Position numbers and translations under genes: made by a program
Shown here: in pieces, positions 22,116 to 35,200 of the stretch
How the letters are laid out: the number at the start of each line of letters is the position of its first letter
How positions within the stretch are numbered: position 1 is the first letter of the stretch
NCBI GenBank assembly: GCA_037178675.1
Contig: JAYMGJ010000404.1
Span: forward strand, 1-64,000
Direction of reading: 5' to 3'
Length of the DNA: 64,000 bases
Origin: Scleroderma bovista
Taxonomy: Eukaryota > Basidiomycota > Agaricomycetes > Boletales > Sclerodermataceae
The notes under the pieces: generated by a model
What the model saw: only the letters and a program-made list of their open reading frames with translations
Database searches by the model: none
Told to the model about the DNA's origin: nothing

Positions 22116-24968
22116 GAGGCTGCTGACTTTCCGGTTCGTCAGACTTGGACTTGCAATAAGGACTTTCACGTCTGCCAGTAACTGCGCTCCCGGCGTCTAT
22201 GTTATCGGATGTCATTGTAAAAGTTCTTCATCTCTGAACAGTAGTCCTACGTGGCCATGGACACCTCGAGGTATGTGGATGCAATGGTTGTACACTTGTG
22301 GCTGAGAAAATCATTTGGGGTGCTTTGTACAATGCTGTGGATCGCCTGGTCAGTTTGGTAAGTCCTAAGATTGGGAACGAGGAGACACGTATACCATCAC
22401 AAACAGGGGCCCACAAGTGCTCCCCGTCCTCTTAGTGAGATCTTCACCTCCTTGTCCCAGATGTTAAACCCTTTCGAAGTATAAAGTACTTGCTCGCCGT
22501 TTTGGTATTGTCAGACTATTGATGCAGGGACCCCCAACTGACAGTGTCGCGAACTGTCGATATTACCGGATGATGACCCGCCGCAGTGATGTGAGCTATA
22601 TTTCATATTGAGCACGACACTCTAACCACGTGTGGTTCAGAATATAGGATAAATATCACTATGTTGGTCTAGTTGTGGCCAGGGTCAAAAGTGAACCTGG
22701 GACGCCTCCCATTGTGAATGAATTGGGATCTGGTGGGTCCAGGTTTGTGCAATGCAGATGCCATTAAAAGGGTCCAGAACTCCATCCCACTGCAGCTGAG
22801 GAAATATCAGCCCAAGGGCCGAAACTAGCAAATTGTCACACTTGCTAACGTGACGAGTATAAACAGGTAAAACTGACCGTTCCCTCGCGGATAACACCAC
22901 CGGAGCTATGGGCTGGGCAATCACTGCATCCAGGTCTATTTTGAAGTGGCTCGTCAATCGCCGTCCAAATTTTAATGTGTAAGAGCTGACTGTCAAGTGT
23001 GCATCCACGAGACAAAGTGTCATGGATGCGCATTAACAGCTGCCCCCAAACCAAGACAGCTAAAACTTATGCTCTCTGCTCTTTAACAGCACCCCTCTGG
23101 GGGAATGAGGGCACGAGGAACGGCAAGATAGAATATATGCGAGAGTAGTTCAATGAGAAGGGAACCAATGGTATTGCAAGATTGCTCTTATTTCAATCTA
23201 GATGAAACTGAAAGGTGATGCCAAAAAGCCAAGCTATCGCACTGTGAGCCCAGACATAAGGGGCATGAGACCATGGAAGTCACTCGATGATCTCCACAAA
23301 GAAATTTAGCATTAGTGCCAATAATACAGGGTGACCATGTTTAAGAAAGTGACACAGGTCCGAGTCAGACACATTAGTGTAACTGCAGAAGCACATAAAC
23401 AGTTACACTATGGTCGATATCACTGAGGACATCTCCTGCCAGGAAGGCCAGTTTAACGTCATCCATGTGTTCAGATGGCCTTACGTGTGGTGCTATCAAC
23501 AAAGGAACGAGTACTGAAGTTGGTCTCACCACTTGCAATGGAGAACGTTCTGACATGGAAAGGCGCATCAGCGGTGCCAGCGAGAGGTCAACCAATCCCA
23601 AGGCGCAGAGTTTTGGAACCGGTTGTATAGGATGACAAAGTCCGCGATGTTACGGGCGATTTCTGTGAGCATCACATGTACTTACTGTCTCAGAGCATGC
23701 AAAGATGGAATGTGCATCATCTGCATCACATCGGGCACCAGAAAGTGCCTGACAGAAAGCTATGCCACATGCATCATCAGAACGATGCAGGTCATTATCG
23801 ATACTGAAAGAATTGAAGGTGGCGGACAGAGGTGAATCTGTTTCTAAACCCACCGAATACAGCAGAATTGGGCTTGTCTACGCGCTTAGAGGAATAGAGG
23901 AAATATTTGAGCCTCAAGGCGATAATTGCTTCAATGACCTCACTGACGTCGAGAATTGGCTCCTGAAGAACTGGAAAGTTGATGCCATTTGATTCCGGTG
24001 ACCATTAGTGTGGTTCCCCGTAGAGCAAGGGCTGACTACAAGAGCTGGGGATACTAATGTGTGGCATCCTTCGGCTTGGATAGTGTGGGAGAAACCCCTA
24101 GAACTTGTGAATAGGGGACCTCCCCCTATCTCCCCACTCGAGTCCTACATAATCGCTGTATCGGAAGCCTGAAAAGACATCCGGTCTAAGGGAAAATGCT
24201 CTTACGTACTACTCGTCAAGGACGGGGGTGTGTGGGACTCCGTGAACCTACTGGTGGACCTGTTGTAAGGCGCCTGGTAGGCGGACGGCATCACTGTGGA
24301 CTGTCACATGGAATAGTCGTGTTACTATGTGGTTGGCTCATGTTTCAGGTGGTCTTTGGTCTACAAAGGGTAGAGGAATTTGTGAGTATGCGGTTCCTTT
24401 GAAGTGTGGTCCGGTGAAGCTGTTTGCCAGTCTGGCAGTTTTATAAACATCGTTCAGTGGTGCTGTGCTTTTTATTGTTACTGTCAGCGTGGGAAAACCA
24501 ACTAGGTGGCTGCGGTTCAACTTCAAGGGCCCCCCTGCTATGGAAAGCTGGAGTGCCATGTTCGATTTTTCCTCCGGCATTCGGCCGTTCAGCGAATTGC
24601 CTCACAACATTAGTATCCTGCAGAAAGCATCTTGCCTGAGTGGCGACGTAGCCATACCTATTAATATTCACAAGTCATCATCCACCCTTGTATAACTATA
24701 AACAGAGCTTAGGTCAAAATCAACTAGTATACATGCTAAAATGAACGTGATTGTGCGGAAGACTTGGTATCGATGAAGTTTGTGTCGTTTGTGTCGTGCA
24801 ATGGAGATGAACAGGATAGGAAAAGAGACAACGATAAAACTGCATGAACAGAAACCAAAGCGATAGAAGGACAAGAAGAAAAACTGAAGAATGTGCTGTC
24901 ATGGCACACCTACTGCGAAGACGTGTATCATTAATATGAATGTACTGTATAAGAGGGCTGCCAATGCC
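22116..24968. other. Gene-poor stretch, about 2.9 kb
   Basis: No exon chain or known domain was found. A few frames have protein-like segments (for example plus strand 24465-24695 and minus strand 22685-23023) but they are isolated, lack neighbours in phase and match nothing I recognise. Old transposon or gene remnants are possible. Neither terminal repeats nor target duplications were seen. Confidence 0.4.
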
Positions 24969-27900
24969 TTATCCCCGGCAGAGCCAGCCTACGTCGAGCC
25001 CAGTCATCGACCGCAGACTCTCAGGGTACCCACGTGTACTTTCGGAGAGCAGCGCGGCCAGCTTGCGACACACATCCATGGGGTAGAACAAATACTCTGC
25101 CTGAGGAAAGCCAGGGTACTTGTCAAGGAGTCTGTCGAACACCAAGTAATGTCAGCGTCCAAGTCTTTTCAGAAGTAACAGAAAAAGAAACGAGATATAC
25201 TTTTTGATATCCATCGTTGAGTCTGGACCCAGGATCTTGTACAGCACCTTGGATGCATCGACGGAATCATGTTTAGGTAGGAGCAATGGCGATGCAATCA
25301 TGTACGATATCCGAATTTTGGGTTTGAACAACCAGACCTTAATTGCATATACACCTCATCACCAAGACGATCAACATCGTAAGAATTGTACACACCAAAA
25401 GCCGCGGTTTCTCCTCCTCTTCGTCGGAGAGGACGAAACGGTATGTCGCATGTGCTTGCACGTGTTCGAGCATATCGCGAACTATGAACGCCGACATGGG
25501 TATTTTGGGACATCTACAGACACGGAGACTTCTTCAGGTATACAAAGAGGATTGTGAAAACAGACTACTTACTCAATAGTATGGCTGATGGGCCGAATTG
25601 CATATTTTGATAAACGGTACATCCGCACTATTGATCCGTCCCCTTGCTTACGTTCATGCCGCCGTCCGATCATTCCACCACAGATACACCGGACAAGACA
25701 TGCATTGTCGCCACGCTAACCAAGTGAACTCGTGAGTATATGTTTCTAACACTGATGATGAAAATGAAAATAAAATGTGCTCTCAGGTGTAGCCCCCATC
25801 GCACTGTCCGTAGCGAAGAGAGTTTGTTGTGAGTTGCAGCTCACTCTTGGACGGCTGGTATCAACCGAAAAATCCCTGCGCTTCCCAGACCAGAACCAAC
25901 ATGGGCTCCAGCCTGAGAAACGAGGTTCGCCGGTGGATGAACGGCGTCGGTCTTCTTGATCGTCCACTAATGGAATGCAAAAAGGAAAACAGAGTAAAAT
26001 CGACATACCTCACTGCCAACAACCTCCACCACGTTGCCTTCAACGACAGCACTACCTTCGAATAATATGTAACTTCCGCCAACAAGGGCCTCACCTCGGG
26101 CTGGCCAAAACCCAAACCCGTGCCCACCTTTCCCAGCTTCAGTATGCATATGCATCCTGCCCTTTGCGAGTATCTGACCATCAGGGTGGCACATCCAGGC
26201 TTCAACAAGCTCCTCCCAGTATTCCGATGGGAGGTCGTTGTACCGCGTCGGTACCACAGAGACAAGCGGAAGGAGACAAGATGCACAAGTGTAAGACGTT
26301 GGAAGGAGGGAGCTGAGCTGAGAAGCCGTTAGTAGTGGTGGGTCATCGCTTTCGGAAGCGATATTGGTCTGGCTACTATTGGCAATCCATGGTTGTTGCG
26401 GCGGTTGGGCACAACTGAGTTTGACTTCCCAATGAGAGTTGCGTGAAACGACGTCTTTTACACCAGGAATGACTGGGACTGGTAGTGTAAGCGGCGGTGA
26501 AGGTGTCCCCGAAAGGCGTAGTAGGAGCCAGTCACCCGATGTACCACTCGAAGTACTAGGGAGCACTTCGGCAGTGAGCATACCCGTCGAAGTTGTTGAA
26601 GTGTTATTCGAAGTGCCAGCTAGTGCGATGAAGAGTAGGACATGTTTGAGTGTTTCGTGATGCTCGGCAACATACACAATGTCCAAAGCACCTAGATAAA
26701 ATTCAATCAGGGCTCAATCGAACCACGACTAACAACTGATAGACGGAAACTCACCATTAATAGTCGCTCCCCCCGAGGACGTTGGCCGACTCTTACTTCC
26801 AAACCTTCCTGACAGTCGTTTCATGGATGACGATGAAGAGGAGCTTTTTGATGTATATGACCTTTCCTCTTTGTTTGAATTCGCTGTTCCAGAACGATCT
26901 CTGGAAGCAGACTTCAACCATGCGAGATGTGACGCAGAAGAGCTCCTGCTGCGTGACCTTTTATGGTTCGGGACCTCAAGACTGTCTGATCTGCTTAGGC
27001 ACAGAGGTGATGCGGTTTTGTCTATTGGCGGCCCCTCCAGACCACCATCGCTCTCTCGCGGTGTGTTGTCGACTTGGGTTTGAATAGGTTTGGGAGGGTA
27101 AGAATGTCCCACGTCCTCTACAGGGGAGGACTGACGACTAGAGGGTTCTGCGTCCTGAGAGCGCAGCCGGCCGACGGATGAACGTTCGACAATGTGTTCA
27201 ATGTAAGTATAACGCTGTGAAACGTTCAGCGACGTCCTCCGTTTCAGAGCAAAATACAGGAAAAGACTCACCTGTTGCTCTAAATTCAGTTTTCCCCTCA
27301 CCCGCTCCTTCCGGCTCGGATCAATTGCAACCTTCTGATCGGCCATCTCCCTCGAATTAGCCCTTCCCAATAAATAGAACATCTTATCGAACGCCGCATC
27401 ATCGGCAATCGTGGTAGCAGGCGACTTGCCCTTGTTGTTCCTAGCTTTCTGCATCTGTGTGATCTTCTCGCGCCGGAGTTCCACGCGTTGATTAGCCAAT
27501 TGTGGTGCAACCGCATACAAACGGTCGATAGCATGCGTAACGAGATCGAGATCGAGAGCTGTCGACCTTTCCACGTCGGATACGGACTGAGAAGTAGATG
27601 GCACGGCTGAGACTTTCTCTGGTGAGTATTCTGACTCCAGCGGAGCTTTTCTGTCATATGCGAGTGATCGACGTGGGGGTGCCAAAGCCAGATCAGCAGG
27701 GTATGCAGGAGGCATGTCCTCATGCGATACGTCATACTCGTATTCGTACTGTGGAGGAAGGAGATGGTGAGCGTCAAATGATGGGGCTCTGGATGGAATT
27801 GTGTCCACTCCTGAGATGTGAGCTGCATCCGAAAATGGGTCCATATTGTCGGAAGAAAGGTGGGGCTCAGCGCCCGCACGCGCCTTACACAATTCCACAA

Positions 27901-28839
27901 CCACTTCTAGTTGCTCATCTATCCTGGCCCACAGCAACGCTGCTTGAACGGTCTGGATAGGTGTCGGGCGAACTGCATGAGACGACGAGGACGCGTTGTT
28001 GGTAGTGTTAGGCTGTAGAGAGGAGAGCTTTTTTTTGAGTGTCGTCAACACAAGGTGGGGACCACCATCTGTGGAAGGAGAGACACGTTGTATCGAGGAT
28101 GATGCGCACGATGACAGTGATGCGGAGAACGAAGCAGGAAGTTGCTGAAGGTCCGCCAAGAGCGCGACGATAGCCTGCGCGAGGTGTGCATCATGGCGCT
28201 GCATAGAAGGTGCAAGTGTATCCACAAGATCATGGAGTTGATCGAGCAAAGCTGCTTCATCTGTGCTGTTTTGGCCATTTAAATTATCAGATTGAGACTG
28301 AGACACTTCAGAGTCAAGGGTCCCATCCCGGGTACGAAGAGTGTCCACAAGGGCTGCAAGAACTTGAGTGCTCGAACACGAGTCAGCCACTGCGGACGTA
28401 AGCGAACTTGGCAAAAAAAGGGTCGCAGTGGAGAGCTCGTGTGTGGAACACTGGGTCGATGAAGGCAAAGCTGTAGACACGGAAAGAAGACTGGATAGGG
28501 TCACCAGACATGACTGCTGGACAGCTGCCACTGAAAGCTGGATGTCTTTCTGACATGGGATGGTAGTATCGTGTCGTTGGGATATAAGCCGATGAAACAA
28601 GACAATCGGACCATGCAACTCACCCAAGTGGCCAAGTTATCGGGAGGATTGACGACTTCGGGAACATCGTACTCGACCTGTTCGGTGGCCAGCTGGTTAA
28701 GAACCTCGTCGTCGTTGCTGCCTTCCAAACTCCTGAAGCGTTCGATAGGGAAGGGTGCAGGGACATCATGGTGCAAAGAGTGGATCGTGCGATCCTGCTG
28801 GAAGTCCTCTGCGGCAGGTGTGCGGATGAGAGTGGCCAT
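24969..28839 (-). CDS. Two-part protein: unknown N-terminal region fused to a HECT-like E2-binding (UBE3D-type) domain
   Basis: Minus-strand exons 28839-28624, 27272-28549 and 26755-27214 encode about 650 residues of unknown function starting MATLIRTPAAEDFQQDRTIH. This part is disordered in places and has a helical stretch (LDLVTHAIDRLYAVAPQLAN). An in-phase 63-nt intron (26692-26754) joins it to 26691-26009, which opens with VYVAEHHETLKHVLLF and contains a first Cys-x-x-Cys (TCASCLLPLV) and LPSEYWEELVEAWMCHPDG. Later exons carry CLVRCICGGMIGRR with MYRLSKYAIRP, then VWLFKPKIRISY, then LLDKYPGFPQAEYLFYP and the end PESLRSMTGLDVGWL. These are hallmarks of UBE3D, which binds ubiquitin-conjugating enzymes. 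No ATG lies between the intron and the domain start, which argues for one fused gene. If instead they are two genes, the domain would need an internal start near 26800. The exon structure at 25716-26008 is unresolved. Confidence 0.75.
25716..26008 (-). other. Unresolved exon/intron segment inside the HECT-like gene
   Basis: After the donor at 26008 a coding exon seems to begin at about 25966 (after ATTCCATTAG), reading WTIKKTDAVHPPANLV in phase. Its best donor (GTGAGC, near 25833) leaves phase 2, while the next convincing exon (25715-25573, with the CLVRCICGG cysteines) needs phase 0. A frameshift, an unseen micro-exon or a non-standard splice site would explain this. Confidence 0.4.
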
Positions 28840-29606
28840 CCTACAGTTTGCGGTAGCAGCCCAGTATGTCGTTGGGCAGGTAGGTATCAAAGAATGAAAA
28901 CGCTTGGCGGTGGGTTTGAGCACCGCGTAAAGGCCTTATAGCCTCCACGTGATAGGCGGTCAGGGTCCTATCTTAGGCGGGGGGGCCTTAAGGAACGACG
29001 ACGACCGCCGCGACTGGGTGAAAATGGCTGAACAGTGGTTGGAGAGGGTTGAAGCCGGTGGACGCGCTTTAGAAAATGCGACCACAATAAATTTGAAGTC
29101 ATCAACATCATGCACGCATCGATTGCGCAGCGGCGCTACACAGCGGGCTCTAGGTACGCGGTCTCCCCTGAACGCACTGTGTGCTTGCACATTACTAGGA
29201 GGTTACACCCACTATGTAGCGGGATTTGTGTCTCGGTGGTTGTATATATCGAATTGCGTCCATGTCTGATATGTAAGTAGGTAAGAAGACGAATTGGAAC
29301 TTTATGTCGTTGACCATCGCATGGTCACACCAACACTTCAATGGATTGACAAACGACACTTCCTTCGACCGATGACACTCTGGCCTTGAAAAGCACGCAC
29401 CTTGACTCTCTCGTTGTCTAGTTGCAGCCGCCCTCGTATCCCTCAATAGTACATCCTGTACAACGAGGGCATTTTGCCAGACGCCCAGCGTGCGGTGCCT
29501 CAGACCAAGCTGCATCGCACGTGCATGAGGTACAGCGATCCTTCAGCTTCAGAGCTAAACCGCTGGCGCGAACGAACTGCCCGACGCACGACTCGACTTG
29601 GAGGCA
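28840..29606. other. Divergent intergenic region, about 0.8 kb
   Basis: This lies between the divergent starts of the HECT-like gene and the F-box gene and probably contains both promoters. No coding exon was recognised. Confidence 0.4.
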
Positions 29607-30902
29607 ATGGAACGAGAACTCCTCGCTCAAAGATCTCCCGACCTTCTGCAGATACACCCCTTAAACATCACCGACCGTCTCCCTCCTGAATTACTCTCCC
29701 ACATCTTCCAACTTGTTGTCGTCGGCAGTTCTGGTATTTGGCGTCAGGAATGGGTACGTCATTTGGTGAGCGTGTCGCGTCGATGGAGAGACGTGATCTA
29801 CAACCGTGCAAGCTTCTGGACGACGGTCGTGGTCCACGGAAGCCGAAGTCTCTCCTCTGTCAGTGCACATCTGACAAGGAGCCGCAACTGCCTTCTTGAC
29901 ATTGAAATACGGTCATTCCGGGAAAACGAATTTCCGAGACTCAGACGCCGTCTTACTCTGTTGATTGTCCATGTACGTCGTTGGCGCAGTTTGGAGCTCT
30001 GCGTGGACGGAAAGGCAATGCAGCTCTCCCTGGACTTGCTATCTACCATGACCTTCCCATCTCTCACTCGTGCCTTGATCCAAAGCAGTCATCAACATAG
30101 GACTCGCTCCTTATGCTTTCTCAAGGCTGAACAATCCCCTGTCTTGGGACACCTGGAGATAGAAGGCTTCATGTGGGACGATGTTCCGCTTCTGCCCACT
30201 CTGGCAAGCCTCAAATCGAAGGACATGAGGTGCTTCAGCACCTCCATGCCTCCGTTTCTAAGTCAGCTCTCTTCCATGAAATTAACAGCACTCTCCGTTA
30301 GCGGAAGTCTTGATACTCGCTGGCTCCTGTCGGACAGTTTGCACCTACCACACCTCGAACGCCTCACACTGGACCGGACTTGTAAAGCCAAGGAAGTCCT
30401 GGAAGCGATAGTAGCCCCGAAACTCGAGTGCTTTGACTACTCTGCCGGGATACACAATTCAGCATCCGACATATTTGGCAGCCTTGGATCCAAGTATAAC
30501 AATGTCCGTCAGCTCACCTTTCACCTCGATCATCGTGTTGTACTGTATCTCGATCATGACGGTGCAGAGGCGGTATGCTTGGCATTCTCGGGCATCCGCC
30601 ATGCAACGATATGGCTAGCAGAGATAGACAGTTTCTTCCTGTTCATCGATGATTCGTGTCCTGCGGATCACTGGACAAGCCTAGAGCACTTGACGATTAA
30701 TACTGGGGATATCGGAACAGGGTCTAGTGCGGCCTTAGATGCCTTCGTTCACTGGATCAACAGGAGGGGAGAGAGAGATCGACTCCATATCAAATTCATG
30801 GGAACGTTTGCAGATCAGAGGCTATTCCGCCTCTTGGATGGCATTCAAAAAGAGCGGTGTACACTGGAAATGGGCGATCTCCAATCATTCAATTTCGGTT
30901 GA
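29607..30902 (+). CDS. F-box/LRR protein, intronless
   Basis: One uninterrupted exon encodes 431 residues. The F-box is at residues 24-65: DRLPPELLSHIFQLVVVG, then WRQEWVRHLVSVSRRWRDVI and the NRASFWTTVVV that closes it in agaricomycete members. The remainder has leucine-rich units with regular spacing (LGHLEIEGFMWDDVPLLP, LKLTALSV-like, HLPHLERLTLDRTC, APKLECFDY). F-box binding to Skp1 and substrate choice by the LRR part is the family role. The ATG at 29607 was chosen because it is the first in frame and sits just before the F-box. Similar but broken sequences lie at 31080-31860 and 52600-53345, so this family has been copied and lost repeatedly here. Confidence 0.88.
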   Translation: MERELLAQRSPDLLQIHPLNITDRLPPELLSHIFQLVVVGSSGIWRQEWVRHLVSVSRRWRDVIYNRASFWTTVVVHGSRSLSSVSAHLTRSRNCLLDIEIRSFRENEFPRLRRRLTLLIVHVRRWRSLELCVDGKAMQLSLDLLSTMTFPSLTRALIQSSHQHRTRSLCFLKAEQSPVLGHLEIEGFMWDDVPLLPTLASLKSKDMRCFSTSMPPFLSQLSSMKLTALSVSGSLDTRWLLSDSLHLPHLERLTLDRTCKAKEVLEAIVAPKLECFDYSAGIHNSASDIFGSLGSKYNNVRQLTFHLDHRVVLYLDHDGAEAVCLAFSGIRHATIWLAEIDSFFLFIDDSCPADHWTSLEHLTINTGDIGTGSSAALDAFVHWINRRGERDRLHIKFMGTFADQRLFRLLDGIQKERCTLEMGDLQSFNFG

Positions 30903-31079
30903 GCGAGTCTTCTACCACAACTCTGTGGTACGTATCGCATTCGTATTTATGTTCTGGTTCTCATCTCTTGTGCAAGATATGTCGAGCCTTTCGAGTGTAT
31001 AGATGACCGACCGTATATGGATCTTGGCGGAGCTTTAAAGCTCCATGCATCCGCACTTGGGAACCGGGGAAGGTGCCAG

Positions 31080-31860
31080 TGGTGCGTCGGGATTCCGGGG
31101 GAAGAAAGGCCCATGTCCGTTTCTACTGTCGGTTCATCGGTACCTCCTTGACTTACTAGGACCTCTCGAACTATCTCCCACGCGTCTGCACTCTCATACC
31201 AGGAACTTCTGGAGCCGACTCACATTTACATCGTTGTATCCCAACCCTCTCTACGTTGAATGATGACATGGGACCATCGCCATTGCCTCGATTGGAGGAT
31301 CACATACCCGACCAGCGTTCACGGTGTTCCAGGTGCACAAGGACAAATGCAGAGATCTGTGAAACTGTCGACACGACGTATGTAACACTCTTCCTCTCAC
31401 ATATCTCGTCCTGCCACCCCTATTACTGATCTTGGGAATCGCAAGTCTGATATTGGAGTTGACCGGTGGGCTTTCGCCTTCCTGAGGAGACGCAGACTTC
31501 TTATACTTGTGACTTGCCAAATACCAGAACGAGGCTTCGGTATACTGAACTTTATTCCGAACTTTATCCTTCCCCACATCCCACTTTGTCATGTTTGCAG
31601 GTGGGCAGCTTTATGTGGGATGATGATTCGCTTCCGGTGGCTTACGAGACCTTATCTGAACAGCTTGTAATCTCTTTCCCATTTCTAATCCAGCTCTCGT
31701 GTCAGAGTTGGGTGCGGTATTTACTGTCTTCGCATTGGATCAACATTCCTGATACTCACCTGGAGAAGAGTGTGTTAACGCTGGCGATGTGCGGCTCGAA
31801 GGAACATGTGTTCGTCTGTTCATGGATGGTGTCGCTATGAGGTGAGTGCACGTGAGTCCG
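31080..31860 (+). pseudogene. Relic of an F-box/LRR gene
   Basis: Pieces that resemble the intact F-box gene next door lie here in different frames with stops between. HTRNFWSRLTF (about 31193-31226) corresponds to NRASFWTTVVV, and VGSFMWDDDSLPVAY (about 31600-31645) corresponds to IEGFMWDDVPLLP. Spacing and order agree with the parent gene. The match is weak between these anchors, so the limits are approximate. It could also be a diverged gene with many introns, but I could not build a continuous frame. Confidence 0.55.
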
Positions 31861-32297
31861 GCCAAAGTAATACAGTTCCGCGGAACTACCCGATCGCTTG
31901 TCGCCACCTCATACGTAGCGCGCCCTGCTCCGTCCATTAAGGAATAGCCATATGTTGTGAGATGACGTCGCGACAATCGGCTTGGTGCCCCAAATTTCAG
32001 CCTGAGTACATAGCACACCCTGTGCCCGAGGGAGGTGATGACATAAGGTGCCCAAAGAGGAAGGCGATGACGTCTGCGATGCAAGTACCCTGTTTTCGTT
32101 TTGACACACCGTCTGTGGAGCTCCCTCGACTCCTGCGTAGCCGGGCAATACCTACGGTCGTTCCTCTCTCCCAGACCTGCATCGTACTGACAATCTAACC
32201 CTCACATTACATTATATCCTAACATCACACCAATCACAGCATTAGCAGGCCCAGCATATCACAACTCATAATCCGCCGCTTTTGGCGTCGCACTAGC
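31861..32297. other. Intergenic, about 0.4 kb
   Basis: Upstream region of the two-RRM protein gene, probably its promoter and 5' UTR. CTAACCCTCACATTACATTA lies about 100 bp before the start. No gene was seen. Confidence 0.4.
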
Positions 32298-35200
32298 ATG
32301 TCCGACTCGACTCCGCTCTCTGTATGTGCCCTGCTCGTGTATTTATATTTCTAACCACCCCTCCTGTTCTTCTTGTCTCTTCTCGCCCATGTCATTGCAG
32401 GACCTATTTCCCTGTTCCCCCGACCCACCACCAAGCATCCCCTCCAACGATGACATCGAGGCCGTCATCAGGATGGCGACCGCGGCCTCTGCAGATCGTT
32501 CCCCAGCACCACTGAAAGACACCCGCACTCAACTCTTTGTCGGAAATGTATGTCTGCTCCATGGGCTGTTGCTTCACCCTCACTCTCTGTCTAGCTTCCA
32601 TACCGCGTCCGCTGGCAGGACCTCAAGGATCTCTTTCGAAAAGCAGGCACTGTTCTCCGCGCGGATGTCTCGTTAGGGCCCGACAATCGGTCTCGTGGAT
32701 ACGGCACCGTCCTTCTGGCAACTGCTGAGGATGCAGGCCGTGCGATCGACATGTTCAACGGTTACTCCTGGCAGACCCGCGTACTCGAAGTTCGCCCAGA
32801 TCGTCTCGGAGCTTCTCCCGACCCTGATCCCCACCTCGCTCAATCCACTATTTCGAGCCACGCCCAACTACCACCCCTCAATGGTCATGTAAACGGTCTT
32901 CACGATTTGGCAAAGTCTCTGTCCAATTCCGATCTACTCAGTGGAAACAATGGAATGCGCAGCTTATTTGTCGGAAATGTACGTCTCTCTCTGATCAATA
33001 ATTGCCTCACGCTATTTTTCTCTACCACCAATTGACCCTTGCCCACATATCCGCTCATATCGCACACAGCTCCCCTTCCATATCCAATGGCAAGATATGA
33101 AGGACTTGTTCCGTGCAGCGGGTTCCGTGGCACGTGCAGATGTCGCCCTAGGGCCTGACGGTAGATCGAGGGGCTTCGGTACCGTTACATTTATAACTGA
33201 GGACGGCGCCGAGCGCGCAAGAAGACTTTTCGATGGGTAAGTTCAGCCTTGCGTTGTGACAGTACTTTCTATCCCAGTCCCGGCTCCTGTTGTCAAAAAA
33301 AATACTTATTTTTGATGCTCCACTAGATCCTGACCTCCCTTCCAGGTACGAATACCACGGCAGGCAACTCAAAGTCCATTACGATAAATTCGCCCAATCC
33401 TCACAGGTCCTCCCTATCTTCGGGGTTACTCCACAGCCGACTTCTGCTTCATCGTCGCTCCTGGCTTCATTTGATTCCCTTGCCCAAACAGTATTCCCTT
33501 CTCAGACGGCGCTAAACCAAAATACCCTTGATGACCTCATGCACCCACACCCTCAGCCACACATTGATTATCATCATCTGCACCGTGCGCAAGTCGAGCC
33601 TTCACCTACGCCTCCCCAATTCGACCAATCGCGATCCTCGAGGCTCACATCGCCACCATTAACATCCCCCGCAGCACACCGCCATTCCCCGCTACTGCAG
33701 AGCAACACGCAGCCACTTGCTGCTTCGGTTGCTGCCATGCACACACACCCGCATAGCCTCATGCCCACACCACCAAATTCGCTCTCTCGGCCTCGTTCCC
33801 TTACGGGGTCGCCACGCTTGGCCTCGAGTGCACTTGGTTCGCATACTGCCTATGCACCTGGAGTTGGAAGCGGGTTGGCAGGCGAGGTGAAATTGGGCAG
33901 TAGTGCCATTGTTTCTCCTGTTGTCAGCAGCGGCATTGTCACTATGTCCACACCTTCAGCCGGAACCACTACGGATTTTAAGCCAAAGACAGATCCCCTC
34001 AACTTGCGCACATCGTGCAATTCGGGGCCGTCCTCTCGCTCCCTTGGGTCGACATTGCAGCCAACAAGTTTCTTGAGGTCAACTTCGTCTTCTTCCTTGA
34101 TAACAAGTGGAGGTGGTCAGAGGTCAATCAATTTGAACGTTGGGCTGTCAAGGACGGAATCATTTGGGGATGGACTGGCTGGACTTGGGGTGGGAATTGG
34201 GTCAGGACACGGAGCGGGGCTTGGGCTGACCTCGCAACGGTCCAGTCTCTGCAATCAGACACGACCTTCACTTGGAGCATCCTCGGCAGTTGTGTCCGGG
34301 ATTTTATCCCCTGATCGACCGGGAGTCACCTCTTCAAGTTCAGCCTCTGCGCCGCTTGTGGAGCGTGCGTCGTCAACCTTGTCCCATAGCGGTCCACGTG
34401 GATCTGGGTATTCTTCGTCGTTGCCTAAGCCTTCGGCACAAGGGACGGGAATAGGTCTTACTGGTGCGCTCTCAGACGGGCTGCCCAGCGAGGTCTCATC
34501 GCCGCCGATCCATTCTTCTCCGCTACCCGCACAGGCCACTAGACATCATTCTCGTACTTCTTCATCTTCTAGCACCCTTTCGGGCCCATCTTCGACAGCA
34601 TTGCTGGGTACAGTCCGAGAATCTGTAGATAGTCCAGGGACGTTAATGTCCCCGACTCTTACAGGTCTTCGACCCGGGTCGACAGTGGGATCGACTCCGT
34701 CTTCCTCACTTCTAGCTAATGGCGGAAAGGGAGGCGCTTGGTCGGATGCGACAAATGCTATGACGCACACCCAAGCGGAGGGGAGTTCATTGTCCCCGAG
34801 AAAAGTTTCTGCAAGATCAAGCTCGTTGTTGAGCTCCGTTGTTAATGCTGCGTATATCGTTCCGACATCGTCAGTTGGAGCAGATGCCAAGTCGGTTTAT
34901 GACCTGTCAGAGGGGGAGCCTCCCGTTGGTTCGGACGGTGGATCCCCAGATGCCAAGGAGAATGAGTGCACTACTCGCAGTAGGGATGGGTTAGGAATTG
35001 CAGATGGGCACAACGGGAATGAGAGCACAGTGCAGCCTGTCACGATGCTTGGGTCGCTTGGACTCAGACGCGCAAACAAGGCGCAGAACCGACAGCAGAC
35101 ACCGTTCACGGAGGATAAAGTTTTCTCTGATTCTTCTGCGGACTCAAAATCGTCTACCCGGCCTACCTCATCAGCGGCAGAGCAGTCTCCAAGCACGGTC

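Noticed and set aside
23374..25740. Possible extra gene between RUD3 and the HECT-like gene on the minus strand
   Set aside because: The convincing exons here (from 24969 upward) belong to the C-terminal part of the HECT-like gene; nothing below 24969 continues them.
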